From NCBI GenBank assembly GCA_036583965.1, contig JAZBQD010000015.1, positions 24,669,810 through 24,733,809 on the forward strand: 64,000 bases of DNA, written 5' to 3'. Both the position numbers and the translations under genes were made by a program. Each line of letters starts with the position of its first letter. Position 1 is the first letter of the stretch. The notes under the pieces were generated by a model. It had not been told where the DNA came from. It ran no database searches and saw only the letters and a list, made by a program, of their open reading frames with translations. Source of the DNA: Prunella strophiata (Eukaryota; Chordata; Aves; Passeriformes; Prunellidae). Shown in pieces: positions 26,412 to 44,895 of this stretch.

Positions 26412-28565
26412 GCAAACCGCAGACACCTTGATACTTGCTAATACCTTTCTTTATATACAAAGTCAGTTTGTCAAGCTATTAGCTGCAGTCTATCAGTTCT
26501 CCTTCTCTAGGCATCAACTGTCCCATGGCATCTTTTTCCACTATCCAATGCAATCACACAGCAAGCTCAAGCTCTGCATCTGAGCTGTGCTCTCCACAGG
26601 CTAATTCTTCAACAGAGACACTGTTTTGTGTATCAAAACAAAAGGGCAACACTGATCAAGGTGCAGTGCAGTGCTGGTCCAGGCAGTAAGCATACACCCT
26701 GCTGCCCAGCTCCTCTGTGACACAGCAGAGCCTGCAGGTCTCATGGGCCTTTCTGCCCTTTAATCCTCCTGCCTGTGGCTTCTGGGATCCCTTTCAAGAA
26801 GCAGGTCATGCAGCTGGTGCTTCAGAGCCTACAAAACAAGGTCAGTTGAAATGCTGATGTTGTGTCTGCAGTTACTGGGAATATTCAGTGCACCCTGAAT
26901 GCACCTTCAGTTCAGATGCAGGAATTTGCCTCTGCAATTCAGTACTGCCATCCTCAGCGACAGAGATGAACAAGGCAGACCTCCCCCAAAATAATGAATA
27001 TTCAGTTTTGATATATATTTTATTTATAAAATAATTTTGTCTTTCATGTAGGGATACTTTGGCACTTACACAGTGCTTTTGACCCATGTTGTTGGGATTT
27101 TTTTCCCCCACATTTAAAGGAATCAGAAATTTAAAGAAAAAATATTGAGAATCTGTTACAATTAATGTTACCAGAAAAATAATTTTAAAGAAAGATACAG
27201 AATCCTAATTTGAGAGGTGTGACAGTTGACAGAATTGAGAGAATTTTTGAATTTGAAGAAAATATATTTGATAGTTTATATAGTACTATAAGCTGATCAT
27301 AAACATTCCTCTAGTTACACACAGTAAGCACTAAATATAGCAATAGCTTCCCACTTTTAATTCAACAGTTTCTGTAGTCAAAAAGAACAAGATTAATACT
27401 CGTGATTAATATTCTGAATTCTCAACTCTATTGAAAGATTAACCTCAATATATTAAGTAGCTCGATTTCAGGAACAATCAGGGGGTAGAAGAGTTTTTGT
27501 GTTCTTTCTCTGGGCTGCCCCCGCAGGGCAAATCACTAGTTTAGCTGAAAGTAGCCACTTCACAAAAGTGCAACCATAACATTCTATGTGTGCATATATA
27601 TATTTACATGCACATTCCTGTCTCTTGGTGTGTTCTGTTGACTGATTTAATAAAGCATACAGTGTTGGAAATAATGGTTTGAGGGGAGGGTTGGTTTTGT
27701 TTTGGTTTGGTTTGGTTTTTTGTGATGAAATTATTTTGAAAGTGGCTCTAAGAAAAAAAACTCTCCCCAAAAAAAAAGTACTGCTAAATAAATCTCAATT
27801 ACATATGCAAATAGACTGATTACATTTGGCTGCAGAACAGTATCAAATTACACTGAAAATGGCTTTTTAAACGTGCAACTACAAGCCTGCCCTCAGGCTG
27901 ACCCAAGAGTCCTTTCATTTCTGCACAAAGCCATTACTTTGCTGTTAAGTGCCATCCATTACAAACCAAAGATCACATGCAATTACAATTACACGCTCAT
28001 TTAGATGTGCAATTGCTCATTTTTACACGTGCAATATTGATACTGTCTTTAATAAATGTTTTCTGCTTTCTTGAACCATATCTAGTACAGGGAACAAGAG
28101 TGACTGTGTCACGTTCTGCAATCTACAGCCTTCAGGAGGACAATCAGTATGTTAAAAAGAAATAATTTTCCTTATTAGTTCACCAAATAGAAAAACCAGT
28201 TGGTTTTGGGGTGGGTTTTTTTTTTCTTCCCTACATATAAGCATTTTGTTCACACAGCTACAAAAACCTTTAACATTTAAATTTTGCAACATATAGTAAG
28301 TCTCTCTTGGCTAGACCTGTCATTGGCTTTTCAAATTAATTGTTGTATATATCAGATATTTGAGAGAACACTAGATTATCATAATTTAATGTAAGAACAT
28401 AAACAATACCAACCAAACTGTGAAAAATGCATATTACACGATTGTCTTTCCACAAATACTATATGTATTATGTTGTATCGATTTGTAGTGCTGTATTGAT
28501 ATTTTAATAGTATAGTAAATGTAGTGTTATAGTCAAATTTTTGTAATTAAAATAGAGACTATGTA

Positions 28566-29026
28566 TGTAAGATATTTTTTTTACAGGAGGAATGAAGTAT
28601 TTGCACAAAGATAGGACAGCCAGAGGACACCCAAATCTTTCAGAGAAGAAAGAATTTATGACTCTTATCAGAAGAGACCAACTTCTTCCTGCCTCGCTCA
28701 CCCCCAGAGACTCCATCAGGATCAAGAGGAAAGATGACAAAAACCAGATGAAATCCTTTATTTTGAATGGAATTTATGCATCATGCATGAGATATATGAA
28801 TATGCAACAGGCTATTGCTTTTAAGGGTTAATCCTCTGTTAACGGGTGTGCTTTCGGGGCTTGATTGGCCCAGGAGGGCACCCAAACCGCAACTCTTTGT
28901 CTCGTATTGTCCTAATCTAAACTGTTCAAATTTTATTTACTCTAATTATATTACTATTTTTATAACCATCTTATTACTATTAAACTTTTAAAATTTCAAA
29001 ACCAAGTGATTGGCGTTTTTCACGCA
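28566..29026 (+). mobile_element. Probable solo LTR of an avian endogenous retrovirus
   Basis: The segment runs from a TGTAAG-type start to ...TTTTTCACGCA. In the middle lie a purine-rich block, GAGATATATGAATATGCAAC (a TATA-like region), TTAAGGGTTAATCCTCTGTT, GGCTTGATTGGCCCAGGAGG, an R-region-like CACCCAAACCGCAACTC, and an AT-rich U5-like end with an ATTAAA signal and GTGATTGGCGTTTTTCAC. I recognise this order from LTRs frequent in songbird genomes. No retroviral coding region adjoins it, so it is likely a solo LTR. The open frame through it (28592-28831) is a by-product. Boundaries are approximate and no flanking duplication was proven. Confidence 0.6.
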
Positions 29027-29099
29027 AACGAAATAGGAATTTTCAGTAGTGTAATTACCAGCACCAGACAAACTGGGAGACAACCTTTCAGTTAATGTT

Positions 29100-29235
29100 T
29101 TCCCCACGTTGTGTTTTCGTTTCCCGCAGTGGGAAGCACGAAGCTGCTGAGGAGAGCAGCTTGCCGGGATGCGGGCGCTGGCCGCGGTCCAGCGGCTCGC
29201 TGCTGTGCCGGCGTTGCCAACTCGCGGGCGAGGTG
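29100..29235 (+). other. Small GC/CpG-rich block resembling a first exon
   Basis: A 130-bp island of GC- and CpG-rich sequence stands out from AT-rich surroundings and ends in GGCGAG at donor-like GTGAGA (29232). An ATG at 29169 opens MRALAAVQRLAAVPALPTR, an Arg/Ala/Leu-rich start like a mitochondrial presequence. No matching downstream exon was identified. It may be an unannotated first exon, a lncRNA promoter, or a fragment of a gene copied here. Its function is unknown to me. Confidence 0.3.
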
Positions 29236-29239
29236 AGAA

Positions 29240-30700
29240 CTGGTCCTGCTGGGATGGGCAGCGCCTCGCAAAACAGCCATTACCAGCCGAATATTCCCAT
29301 CTTCCCAGCACGTCCAGAAGCAGCAAGCTTTCAAAATACCTGGCACATTCCTTTTTTCCCCCCCCCGTATTTTTGTTCCTGCCCCTTCTCCTTGCCTTAC
29401 AACCCAGTTTATAGCCCCTATGAACAACACATGTGAGTTTTTTTACTGTTTAGTTCATGCTTAGCATATTTAAAAATACTGGAAGAATATGTACTGCTAC
29501 ATCTGTAGGTGATACCATTTCAATGTGTCAAGAAGAGTAGCGTCGATCTCGTGTAAATCTGGTTTGCAGCACCTGAAACGCTTCTTTCAGAAAGCACAAT
29601 AACCCCATGAAAAACCATACTTTTCTTTTAGTTGCCCCATTGAATTTCCCATCAGTAACAGTTCTGGAGTAACAGCCAGAGACATTTAATATTTATGGGC
29701 ACTTATATATTAATAATTTATAATTAGTTCTTATGTAGCTAAGGGAATGGTTGATAAGAATAGGAGAGCAACTGTTTTACATGACAATCTTGTGGGAATG
29801 GATGGTGGGTCAGAAGAAACAGGACACATCTGAGTATAAACTAATTCACTTGGGAGAAATTACTTTAAATCAGACCTTAAACAGCAGCAAATGGGTTAGT
29901 GAGTATGCAGATGTGCTGCACCCGTGTCTGCAAAGAGAAGGCTGACAGCATGTCATGCATGAACAGCTCACGAAACCAGCTGGAAGATGATGTGGTAGGA
30001 GAGAAGACTGTAGGAGTGTGACATCTGTACATAATAGCCACTATTCCAGGGACAGTTTCATCTCTGAATACCCAAGTTAATAAAATTCAGAGACTGTAGC
30101 AAAGCAGAGCCAATATGCTTGATGGAAACAACAAAACAGCCTTTATAAACTATATGGTTTATAGCCAGGACTATAAACCCTAACACTGGATATTAGTAAT
30201 GAATTGCTTGTTATTTGTGTGATTATGTACTTGGTGTTATCTTCCTATTCTGGACTTCTTGAGTTCTTAGTAGGTGATATGAAATATATATGCTAAAAAA
30301 TCAGCAAAAACTTAAGGAATTTTAATTAATATTGTATACTTAAGTAAGGTGAAGTCCAGCAAACTAACATCAGGGAACTTCAGTGTGCTTCTCCGGGAGT
30401 TAGCAGGGTGTGTTCATTGCTACTGTCGATTACAAGTTGTGAGCAAAAAATGAGAAAAACTCTGAATTTCCAAACCACACAGGATGCCATCACTTCTGCA
30501 ACTGAGAAGCCTGAGTTCTCTGGTCCCTTCTGCCCAGTGCCATGAGGGCAGCTTTCCAGTTCACTGACACCTTCCCAAGGCCTGCAAATAGCCTTTTTCT
30601 TTCTGGATGAGGTTAGCTGTAGAGGCCTCACAGTTGTGTGCAAAAGTCAGTTATTTCTCCCAGTTTCCTCAGTTTCCCTGAGGGAACACGACTCCGTTTG
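29240..30700. other. Intergenic DNA upstream of the C8orf88 CpG island
   Basis: Unique AT-rich sequence without a supported gene. A 9-bp perfect inverted repeat with a 6-nt loop lies at 30156-30179. Confidence 0.6.
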
Positions 30701-30749
30701 TGGGACAGAGGAGGACACACCTTTATCTATCTCCAGTCCCCCTCAGGTC

Positions 30750-31220
30750 TAACCCCAGAGGGAGCCGGGCAGCAGCACCTCATCTCGCCTCTCCTGCTCC
30801 TCGGCAGGGCCTCGTAGGGCGGCTCTCAGGTGTGCCCCGCTGCCCTGGATCCCGAGGGGGTGCGGGAAGCGGCGGGAAGCGGCCCCGCGGAGCCCCGGCC
30901 GTGCCCGGCCCGCGGCGCGACGTTGAACGGCCCCGCCCGGCACGCGGCCGCGGCCGAGCCGCCGCGCGAAGGCCGCCCCGCCCGGCCGCGCTGAGGGACG
31001 GAGCGGGCTCAGCGGCACCACGGCCAGCGGCATCGCGGGGCAGGGGCGCTGCCGGCGGCTGGAGGTGGGCTGGGCATCCCCCGGCCCACAGGAGGGCACG
31101 GGGGCTGGGCAGGGGGCGAGGGGCCGGGCGGCGGAGGGAGGTTTTGTTGCTCTGTGGGGCTCCCAGCGCGGTGCCATTTCGGGCGAGGGGAGACGGTCAG
31201 TTTCCGGTTACTCGTGGGGA
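30750..31220 (+). promoter_or_regulatory. C8orf88: CpG island, probable C8orf88 promoter and untranslated first exon
   Basis: The only strongly GC- and CpG-rich stretch in the window, with dense CCGCCC/GGCGGG-type boxes and many CG dinucleotides. It lies 2 kb before the C8orf88 start codon on the same strand. A candidate donor, GGCGGCTGGAG followed by GTGGGC at 31065, could close a noncoding first exon that splices to the exon beginning at 33148. Long open frames across the island on both strands are a known effect of high GC and are not called as genes. No TATA box was seen. The exact start site is unknown. Confidence 0.75.
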
Positions 31221-33147
31221 TTTTTCACGAAAATAGCGTCAAATCCCCTTCATGCATTTAGGAAAGAGCCTTCCGAACACTTGAGATGGGTTCGTGGAAG
31301 AGGGCTGCTATGAATGTCCAGCTTATTAAGATACTAAAAAAAAATCCTGGGTTTTACTGAGCTGCTTCTAGGCCTGTTTGCTGGTGCCACAAGGCTTCCC
31401 TTGTGCTGGGCAGGTCTCCCAAGGGAATGACCTCAGAGCAGTGTGGCCTTGGAAGGGGCAATGCTTGGGGTGCCGCCCCTGCTGCAGTAGTCTCTCATGG
31501 AAGCAGTTTATTTCTCAGCTATTAAAACAACTCTTTCTCCACTTTCCTTGACACTGGTCAGAAAGAACACTCTATTAATTGAGGAGGTTGGGTTAGATAA
31601 CTTGTTGAGATCTTTTCTAGAGTCTTTCTGTGGGAGGGTGAGGGAAGAACGGCAAAATGTATTGTTTTGCTGTCTTCCACACGTCTTGTTTTTATTGTCA
31701 GAACACTACAAAAAAAAAAAAAAATAGAGGTGTGCTGCATCCTAGAAGCTAGCCAGCCTCTTAAACAGCTTTTCGTGTTTTTAAAAAGCGTGCATATCAT
31801 TTGTCTTCAAGGCATGAAGGAAAACTTGCCTGTTTGTTGGGTTTTTTTCACTCTTCTGATGCAAATGTGTATTATTGCTGCATTGCTTTCTGTGGAAATT
31901 CACTATCTAGGATAAATGTGATTCATACAAACATTCCTAATCTGGGTAAAATGAAATATGTCATCCATACGTGTAGCCTTAGTTAATTCAGCTGCAGGAA
32001 TTTTCATTGCTGCTTTTGACTACAGCTTTGAAGCCTTCCTTTTTTAAGATGAGCGGGTAGGAAAATCAGAGAATCAAACCAGAATGTTTTTTCCTAGCTT
32101 TAGTTAAGTTGTTCTAATTCAGACAGTAACCATCAAACAGTTGGTTTTTAGACCTGGGTGGACTCAAACTTCATATGTTGGAAAATTGTTATTTGACTAT
32201 GGTAGAAGTGTTAAAAAAATTATAATGCAGTAAACTCTCATATGATTTTTAGTTTTCTTCCTATAACACAAAGACCAACTGAAGTTGTGTATGATACTGA
32301 GTCTAATAGCCTAGCTTCTCTTTTCCTGTTTTGTACTGAAAATGGATAATGTAGTTGTAACTCTTGCAGTCTTGATAATTTCTTTAATTTTTCTGTTATA
32401 ACAATTATTCCCTTATCTTGTAAAATTTCTTAGATGAAAAAATAAGTATCATTTATATTGTGGCAGTTGTTCTTTCTGGTATTCTTGTTCTCAAAAAAAA
32501 AGCTAAAATTCCTTCAAATCATAAAATCTCCCAGTTGACAAAAGAGATGGGAATGACAAGGAGGTACGTTAAGATACAGATACTACAAATGAACATTTTC
32601 CAACTGATTGCTTACTTCAAGTGTGAGATTTTTCAGCCCAGCTCCACCTTAGCAGTTTTTGTTGCTTCTATAGTAGCTAAACTGAGTGGGAAGGTACAAA
32701 ACTGTATTAATTTAACTGAAGTAGCTATTAGGAAAACAGTCTTGTAAGTTTATATAGATATGTAAGGAACTCCTATGCAGACAGCAGGTTGATAAGGGGT
32801 ATGCTGATGCTAACTAATTAAAAACCCATTGAACTAAAATGTTAGAAACTCCCTTATTTCCATCATGTCCCCATCTCCTTTCTCCAAACACAGACATACA
32901 GGGAAAGAATCTTCTTAAGAAGCTAGGGTAGCTCAATTGGAAGGAGAAATGAGAGAAGTGTCTGATTCTGTCTTCATGCAGATTTTATCCAGCATGTTCA
33001 ATCATCTAAAATAATTTATGCATCAGACCTTTCTGCTTTTTCCTGCCCAGATGTAATATTGCCTTGACAAATGCAACTAACAAGGAGTAGGTAGATTGCT
33101 CTTGTTGTTTAACATCCATATGTGAAACTGAATGCTAATGATTTCAG
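31221..33147 (+). other. C8orf88: C8orf88 first intron (inferred)
   Basis: AT-rich sequence between the CpG island and the ATG exon. Further untranslated exons could be present but none can be supported from the sequence alone. Contains a 13-nt A run near 31711. Confidence 0.5.
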
Positions 33148-33165
33148 CTGCTTTTTTGAAGTGCG

Positions 33166-40166
<7,001 letters not shown>

Positions 40167-41015
40167 TGCTTAAAAGTGGCAGAAGGTGGCCTGCAAATAA
40201 ATTTCTAATGACAAACAGACAATCCTACAGTGTCAGTGAGCTTGTATTTTGGAGCAGGTGGTTTTCAACAGTTTGCTACTTAACTGAATATTCAGACAGT
40301 TCATGCCTATCTAAGACTTTCTCAGTTCTGAATTTTTGAAGCCACTGCTGAAGTATGTGCCCATTTATGAGTAAAAATTGCATTGTCTGATGAAGAAAAC
40401 TTCCTAGAATGACTTGTAGAAGGGAGATGCAGTTGCTACAGTTGGTGGACTGTGGACTTACATTTGTCCCGAAGGACTCTGGGGTTTTTTTGAGATGTGG
40501 GGATCAGGGCTACCAATGCGTAGCTCAGCATTTGATCAGATGTTACTACTGTGTTGACACACAATAGGAAAATTTTAGATGAAGTCTCTATGATTAATGA
40601 AAATAGAACTGTTTGCCATAATAAAAAAAAAAAAAATCAAATCCAAACTGTGAAATGTACGTGGAGTAGAAAAAAGTTACAAGCAGACTGAAATGAAAGT
40701 GATCTGTTATAACAGAAGTAATTTGAGGGTTGGTTTGTCCTACAGGTAAAGAACAAACCTTTCATTGACATCTGCAAGAAGTGACATGTTGTTTGGAAGA
40801 TCCAAAGTCCGTCACTGAGGGAGCTACATTTGATGTAGGTCTTCAAGATTTTTGAAGGTACTTGGGTGCCTGCAGATGGAAGTACGACCCTGTGAAACCT
40901 ATGAAAATGCCTGTTTCTTCCTGTAATTGCCTGAATGCTTTAAGAGACAAACCTTTAATTTGTAATTCCTGAAATGGCAATATGATTAAAGTGAAAATAA
41001 ATAATTTTGCATATT
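40167..41015 (+). other. C8orf88: C8orf88 3' UTR with two polyadenylation signals
   Basis: AATAAA occurs at 40196-40201, only 30 nt after the stop, and again at 40996-41001. The first would give a very short 3' UTR, the second about 0.85 kb. Which is used cannot be told from sequence. Confidence 0.55.
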
Positions 41016-43283
41016 GGTGTGGCAGAATTTTGTCATTGAATTTTTTGTGTTATGTAGCCAGATATTTTGCCTGACCATAAATTCTAAATAAATACTTGAC
41101 TGGGACTTTAATTGCTCCCAACTCCCTTCCGCAGAAGTAAAGATGGAGCAACAAGTACTGGCTGTGTCAAATCTCAGATGTCTTAGGGTATCTACTCCTC
41201 TAGTAGTAGACAGGGATTTTTTGGTTTTTTTTGACAAAACTTTACTTGCTTCCTAATTTGAAATCTTCATCTTGACACAAGATATTCCTTAATACCTTGT
41301 GGATACACATGCCTTCTTTCAAGGTATGAAGTCTGTTATTAGTAATAATTTCACTAACAAGAAAAGTTTTCTCTCATCCCTCTCATCCTGCACCAGAACA
41401 GGAGAGCTGCCTATGCATTGCATTCCTTAAAGTTCTTTGTAAATAATTGTCCAGTGTTCCTGACATTGAAAAGTGAAAGTAGTAGGAAAAACTGAGGAAC
41501 AAGACAGATTTTAATCCTATGTCTTATATGGATAAATGGGTGTACCAATGCAGACTTAATTCTTTTTCCCTTAAATAAGTATGGTATCCAATACTGAAGT
41601 GGAAAGCAGTAGTTCAAGTACTTCCTGAAAGCATCCATCAGTTGACAAGCATCAATAATAAATATTTTGTATTAATATAATTAACTTCTAAATGTGTATT
41701 TGGACTTATAATAATATCATTTGGGTACTGCAGACAGTTTTTTACTCTCTGTCACAAATGATAACAAAAGCTAAATGAGGATGTATTAAATGGCAACTGC
41801 AGTAATGCAAAAACCTGTCAAGTTGCATTGGATTAGCACTAGATTCCTTCTCCTGAATGATGGAAATAAATCTTTTTGTTGGTTAGTTTTTAATCACTGG
41901 GAGTTTCTTAGAGTGAGTCATATCCATCTTTTTTCCCAGTATGTGTCAAGGACAGTTTCTGTGTGTAGCTCTCGAAACTCCTAAGTGAAACTTTTCAAAC
42001 TTCTTGTGTATGATTCATCAAAGTGTTTGTTTACTAGTATATATACAAAGGTGTGTAACTGTTATAAGGACATAAGACCTCTTACAACTTTTCTCACCCT
42101 TCCAGCACCTAATTGACCTGAAGTTCTAAAGCAGGTTATTGTAAGAATGATTTTGATACATTTTCCCCAGTGAACACATACCTTAGTGTAGTATGTCATT
42201 TTTCACTTAAAGATTTTCCCTGAATCTGTGTCACATGTCACTATTTCTTTTGTTGGTAGGTCAGTAGGGACATAAAAACCCACTATACACTAGCCTAACA
42301 TCTTGGCATGGGAAAAACAGTAGCCAGTTGTTCAGGAGTATGAGCAGATTTACTTTGATTAAGACAAGAAACCTTTAAATTTATACTGATGTCATTTGTG
42401 AGCGTAATTTCAGTGCCCTTTTAAAAATGGACAGATTGGTAGCTGGATCATATCATTAGAGGAAAGCCTTGGTCTTTGGTGTTAAAAGCATTCACTTTAA
42501 CTGAGTTACTGTGAGAGAGACAGGTGAAATTTGTAATGTGGGCACATAAATTCAGATGTGCATGTATCCCTCTCTGACATCCACATTTGTGTGGAGAACC
42601 AAGGCCTCGTGAACTTTATTGGCGAATTATTATTCAGTTGCTTAAAGGTAGGCATCTGGTATCATCCGAGACTCACCTGGAATTCCAGCCCACATGCTGC
42701 ATGGGCCTGGTGTAAATGACAAACTATAGGTAACACATGTCATCCTCAGCTGGGAGCTGGAGACCAGCTGGTGTCCTCTACAGTAGCTCACATGCACTAG
42801 ATGCCTTTGTTTAGGCAAATAACTCGCCTCAGAACTCTACTGATAAAATAAGAGCTGAATTGCCTTGGTCGCATGCAGGAACCTCAGTGTCATGCCTTTC
42901 TTAATCTTGAGCTCAGACCTTGCTGTGATTTCTGGAATACAGGACCTTACTGCAATGAAGACTGCTTGTTTGTAGTTGAATTTCCCCACTTTCAATTACA
43001 TATAGTAATTTTTTTTTTTTTTTGTGGAGAAGAAATAAAACTAAGCTAGAAGGTAGTTGAACATGGCTTTTAAGTTTCTTTCTGAGTACTGTTTTTAACC
43101 TTAGACTGCTAAATTAATGGAGAGAGTGGTCATGCAGCATGTAGAGCTTGTCAACCTGCTATGGAGGTGGGAGGTTACAGTGGTTGTTTGCCCATTCTTG
43201 GGCTGGAGGGCACACCTCAGATGCAGGTGACAACACCATGACTTGCTAGGGAATCAAGTATTGCTGCTTCCAGGTCTTACAGC
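41016..43283. other. Intergenic region between C8orf88 and NECAB1 (left part)
   Basis: AT-rich sequence between the convergent gene ends. No exon or repeat family was recognised apart from a 16-nt T run near 43008. Confidence 0.6.
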
Positions 43284-44110
43284 ATCACAGAATATCCTCA
43301 GCTAGAAGGGATCCACAAGGATCACTGAGGTCCAGCTCCTGGCCCTGCACAGGATACACTTATACTGTGTGCCTGAGAGCATTGTCCAAATGCTGCTTGA
43401 ACTCTGTCAGGCTTGGTGCTGTGACCACTGCCCTGTTCCAGTGTTCCACCGCCCTATGGGCAAAGAACCTTTTCTTAATGCCTAACCTCAGTCTCCCCTC
43501 ATACAACTTGATGCCATTTCCTTGGGTCCTGTCACTGGTCACCAGAGAGAAGGGATCCGTGCCTGCTTCTCCTCATGAGGAAGTTGCAGACTGCAATGAG
43601 GTCTCCCCTTAGTCTCCTCTTCTCCATGCTGAACCAACCAAGTGACCTCAGCCACTCCTTGTACGGCTTCCCTTGTAGGTCCTTCATGATCCTCATGGCC
43701 CTCCTTTGGACACTCTTCAATAGCTTTATATCTCTTTTACATTGTTGCCCAAAACTGCTCCCAGCACTCGATGTGAGGCCGCTGCAGTGCAGAGCAGATT
43801 GGGACAATCCCATCCCTTGCCCAGCTGGCCGTGCTGTGCTGGATGCCCCCCAGGACATGGTTGGCTCTCCTGGCTGCCAGGACACTGCTGACTCACATTC
43901 AGTCAACCAGGACCCCCAGACCCCTGGATGTGAGGGCAGTCTGGCTGCAACCTCTGTCACCCCACTGATGACCTGGCTGATTGAGCTGACCCAGCTGGTC
44001 CGGTGGGTGTCCACTTCCTCCTCAATGCTCCATGTGCATCCCTACCAAAGCTGCACCCTGGCTGTAGAGGGTGATCTTCCCCATGGAGAGGGTGCTGTTC
44101 ATCGGTCAAG
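43284..44110 (-). mobile_element. CR1 LINE 3' fragment
   Basis: About 830 bp of CR1 on the - strand. The 3' end is near ATCACAGAATATCCTC (43284), followed on the + strand by the antisense of standard CR1 3' sequence: CCCTGTTCCAGTGTTCCACC, GCAAAGAACCTTTTCTTAAT, CTTAGTCTCCTCTTCTCCAT and CTCATGGCCCTCCTTTGGAC. The open frames across it on both strands are by-products of this GC-richer insert. It is 5'-truncated, as CR1 copies usually are. Confidence 0.92.
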
Positions 44111-44542
44111 GGTATAACCCTGCCCCCTGCTAGAACCAACCTCCAAACCAGCTCAAGGTTTATGCCTATTTATGCTGTAACTGCAGTTTTTCTAATGATT
44201 TTGCAGTGACATGCCAGAGATCTAAAGAAAATCTTTTCTGAGTGGTCAGGACATAGAGGTTGTGCAGTGTTCAGTCTGAGGATCTACAGTGACAAGAGAT
44301 AGGCAGATATGTTTCCTCTTGGGAGGGTGAGGGCTGAGTCTGTTAAGAGAAGATAGTGCTGCCTTGTCTTGTCATGAGCAGAAAATATCCTGGGGGAAGG
44401 TCTGTATTACACAAAGAGTTTTCCCTATGTTTATTTTTTTCATTAATGACTTACAGCTTCTCTGCACAAATGCATAAAAATGTGTGTTCAGGTTCATACT
44501 TCTTTCTTTTGTAAAAGGAGACCACAGCAACATTAATGGTTG

Positions 44543-44548
44543 TTTATT
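44543..44548 (-). terminator. NECAB1: Polyadenylation signal of NECAB1
   Basis: TTTATT on the + strand (AATAAA on -) lies about 320 nt after the NECAB1 stop codon. The inferred 3' UTR spans about 44520-44866. Another TTTATT at about 44429 could extend it. Confidence 0.5.
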
Positions 44549-44866
44549 AATGCAGTAATAAAAATTTTCACAAATATTTAGTCATACATTCAATACATAC
44601 TTTACTGTGACAGTTTGGACTGTCACAGAAATAGTTTATGACAGCTGTCTTCTTTCAGTTTTTAGAATGCATCATTTCACAGAACTAGACACGAGAAGAA
44701 AAGGTAATAATTGCACAGTTTTCCAGATTTTAGAATGGATAAAGTGGGAAATATCCTATCCATAATAACAAACATTATCACATCATAATTTCGCCTGTAC
44801 ACTGCAATATGAGAGTTAGTGTAATGAAAGACAATACAACATGAACATTACTTGGAACCACAGCTT

Positions 44867-44895
44867 CTAATTCTTATGGAGGACCCACCAGGATG
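44867..44895 (-). CDS. NECAB1: NECAB1 last coding exon
   Basis: Acceptor CTCTCTTGCAG. It reads (A)SWWVLHKN then TAG (44869-44867), equivalent to human ASWWILNNN. Too short for ORF calling, but the SWW signature and phase make it clear. Confidence 0.88.

Larger units (their letters stand above)
17170..28565. other. Intergenic region PIP4P2 - C8orf88
   Basis: 11.4 kb of AT-rich DNA. No coding exon is supported: the open frames here are short, lack family resemblance and splice context, and look like chance. The only clear structures are simple repeats (poly-T at 19425-19451, CA repeat at 21920-21955, AAAT repeat at 26387-26411) and a short local duplication near 21457-21500. Confidence 0.6.

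Noticed and set aside
28592..28831. 79-codon open frame on the + strand
   Set aside because: It runs through the LTR-like element and matches its noncoding order. No protein similarity was recognised.
29092..29436. Overlapping 112-113 codon frames on both strands near the GC block
   Set aside because: The + frames run past a good donor into intron-like sequence, and the - frame has no family resemblance. Only the short GC-rich segment is kept as a possible first exon.
30700..31313. Long open frames (142-178 codons) on both strands in the GC-rich block
   Set aside because: They coincide with the CpG island, are rich in Arg/Gly/Ala/Pro as expected from GC-rich DNA, and lack any family match. 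Stop codons are simply rare there.
32460..32747. 95-codon open frame starting MAVVLSGILVLKKK
   Set aside because: It lies in the inferred first intron of C8orf88, has no known motif and no start context or conservation evidence.
43532..44117. Open frames of 160 and 180 codons on opposite strands
   Set aside because: Both lie inside the CR1 3' fragment, whose 3' untranslated region is GC-richer. They are not protein genes.
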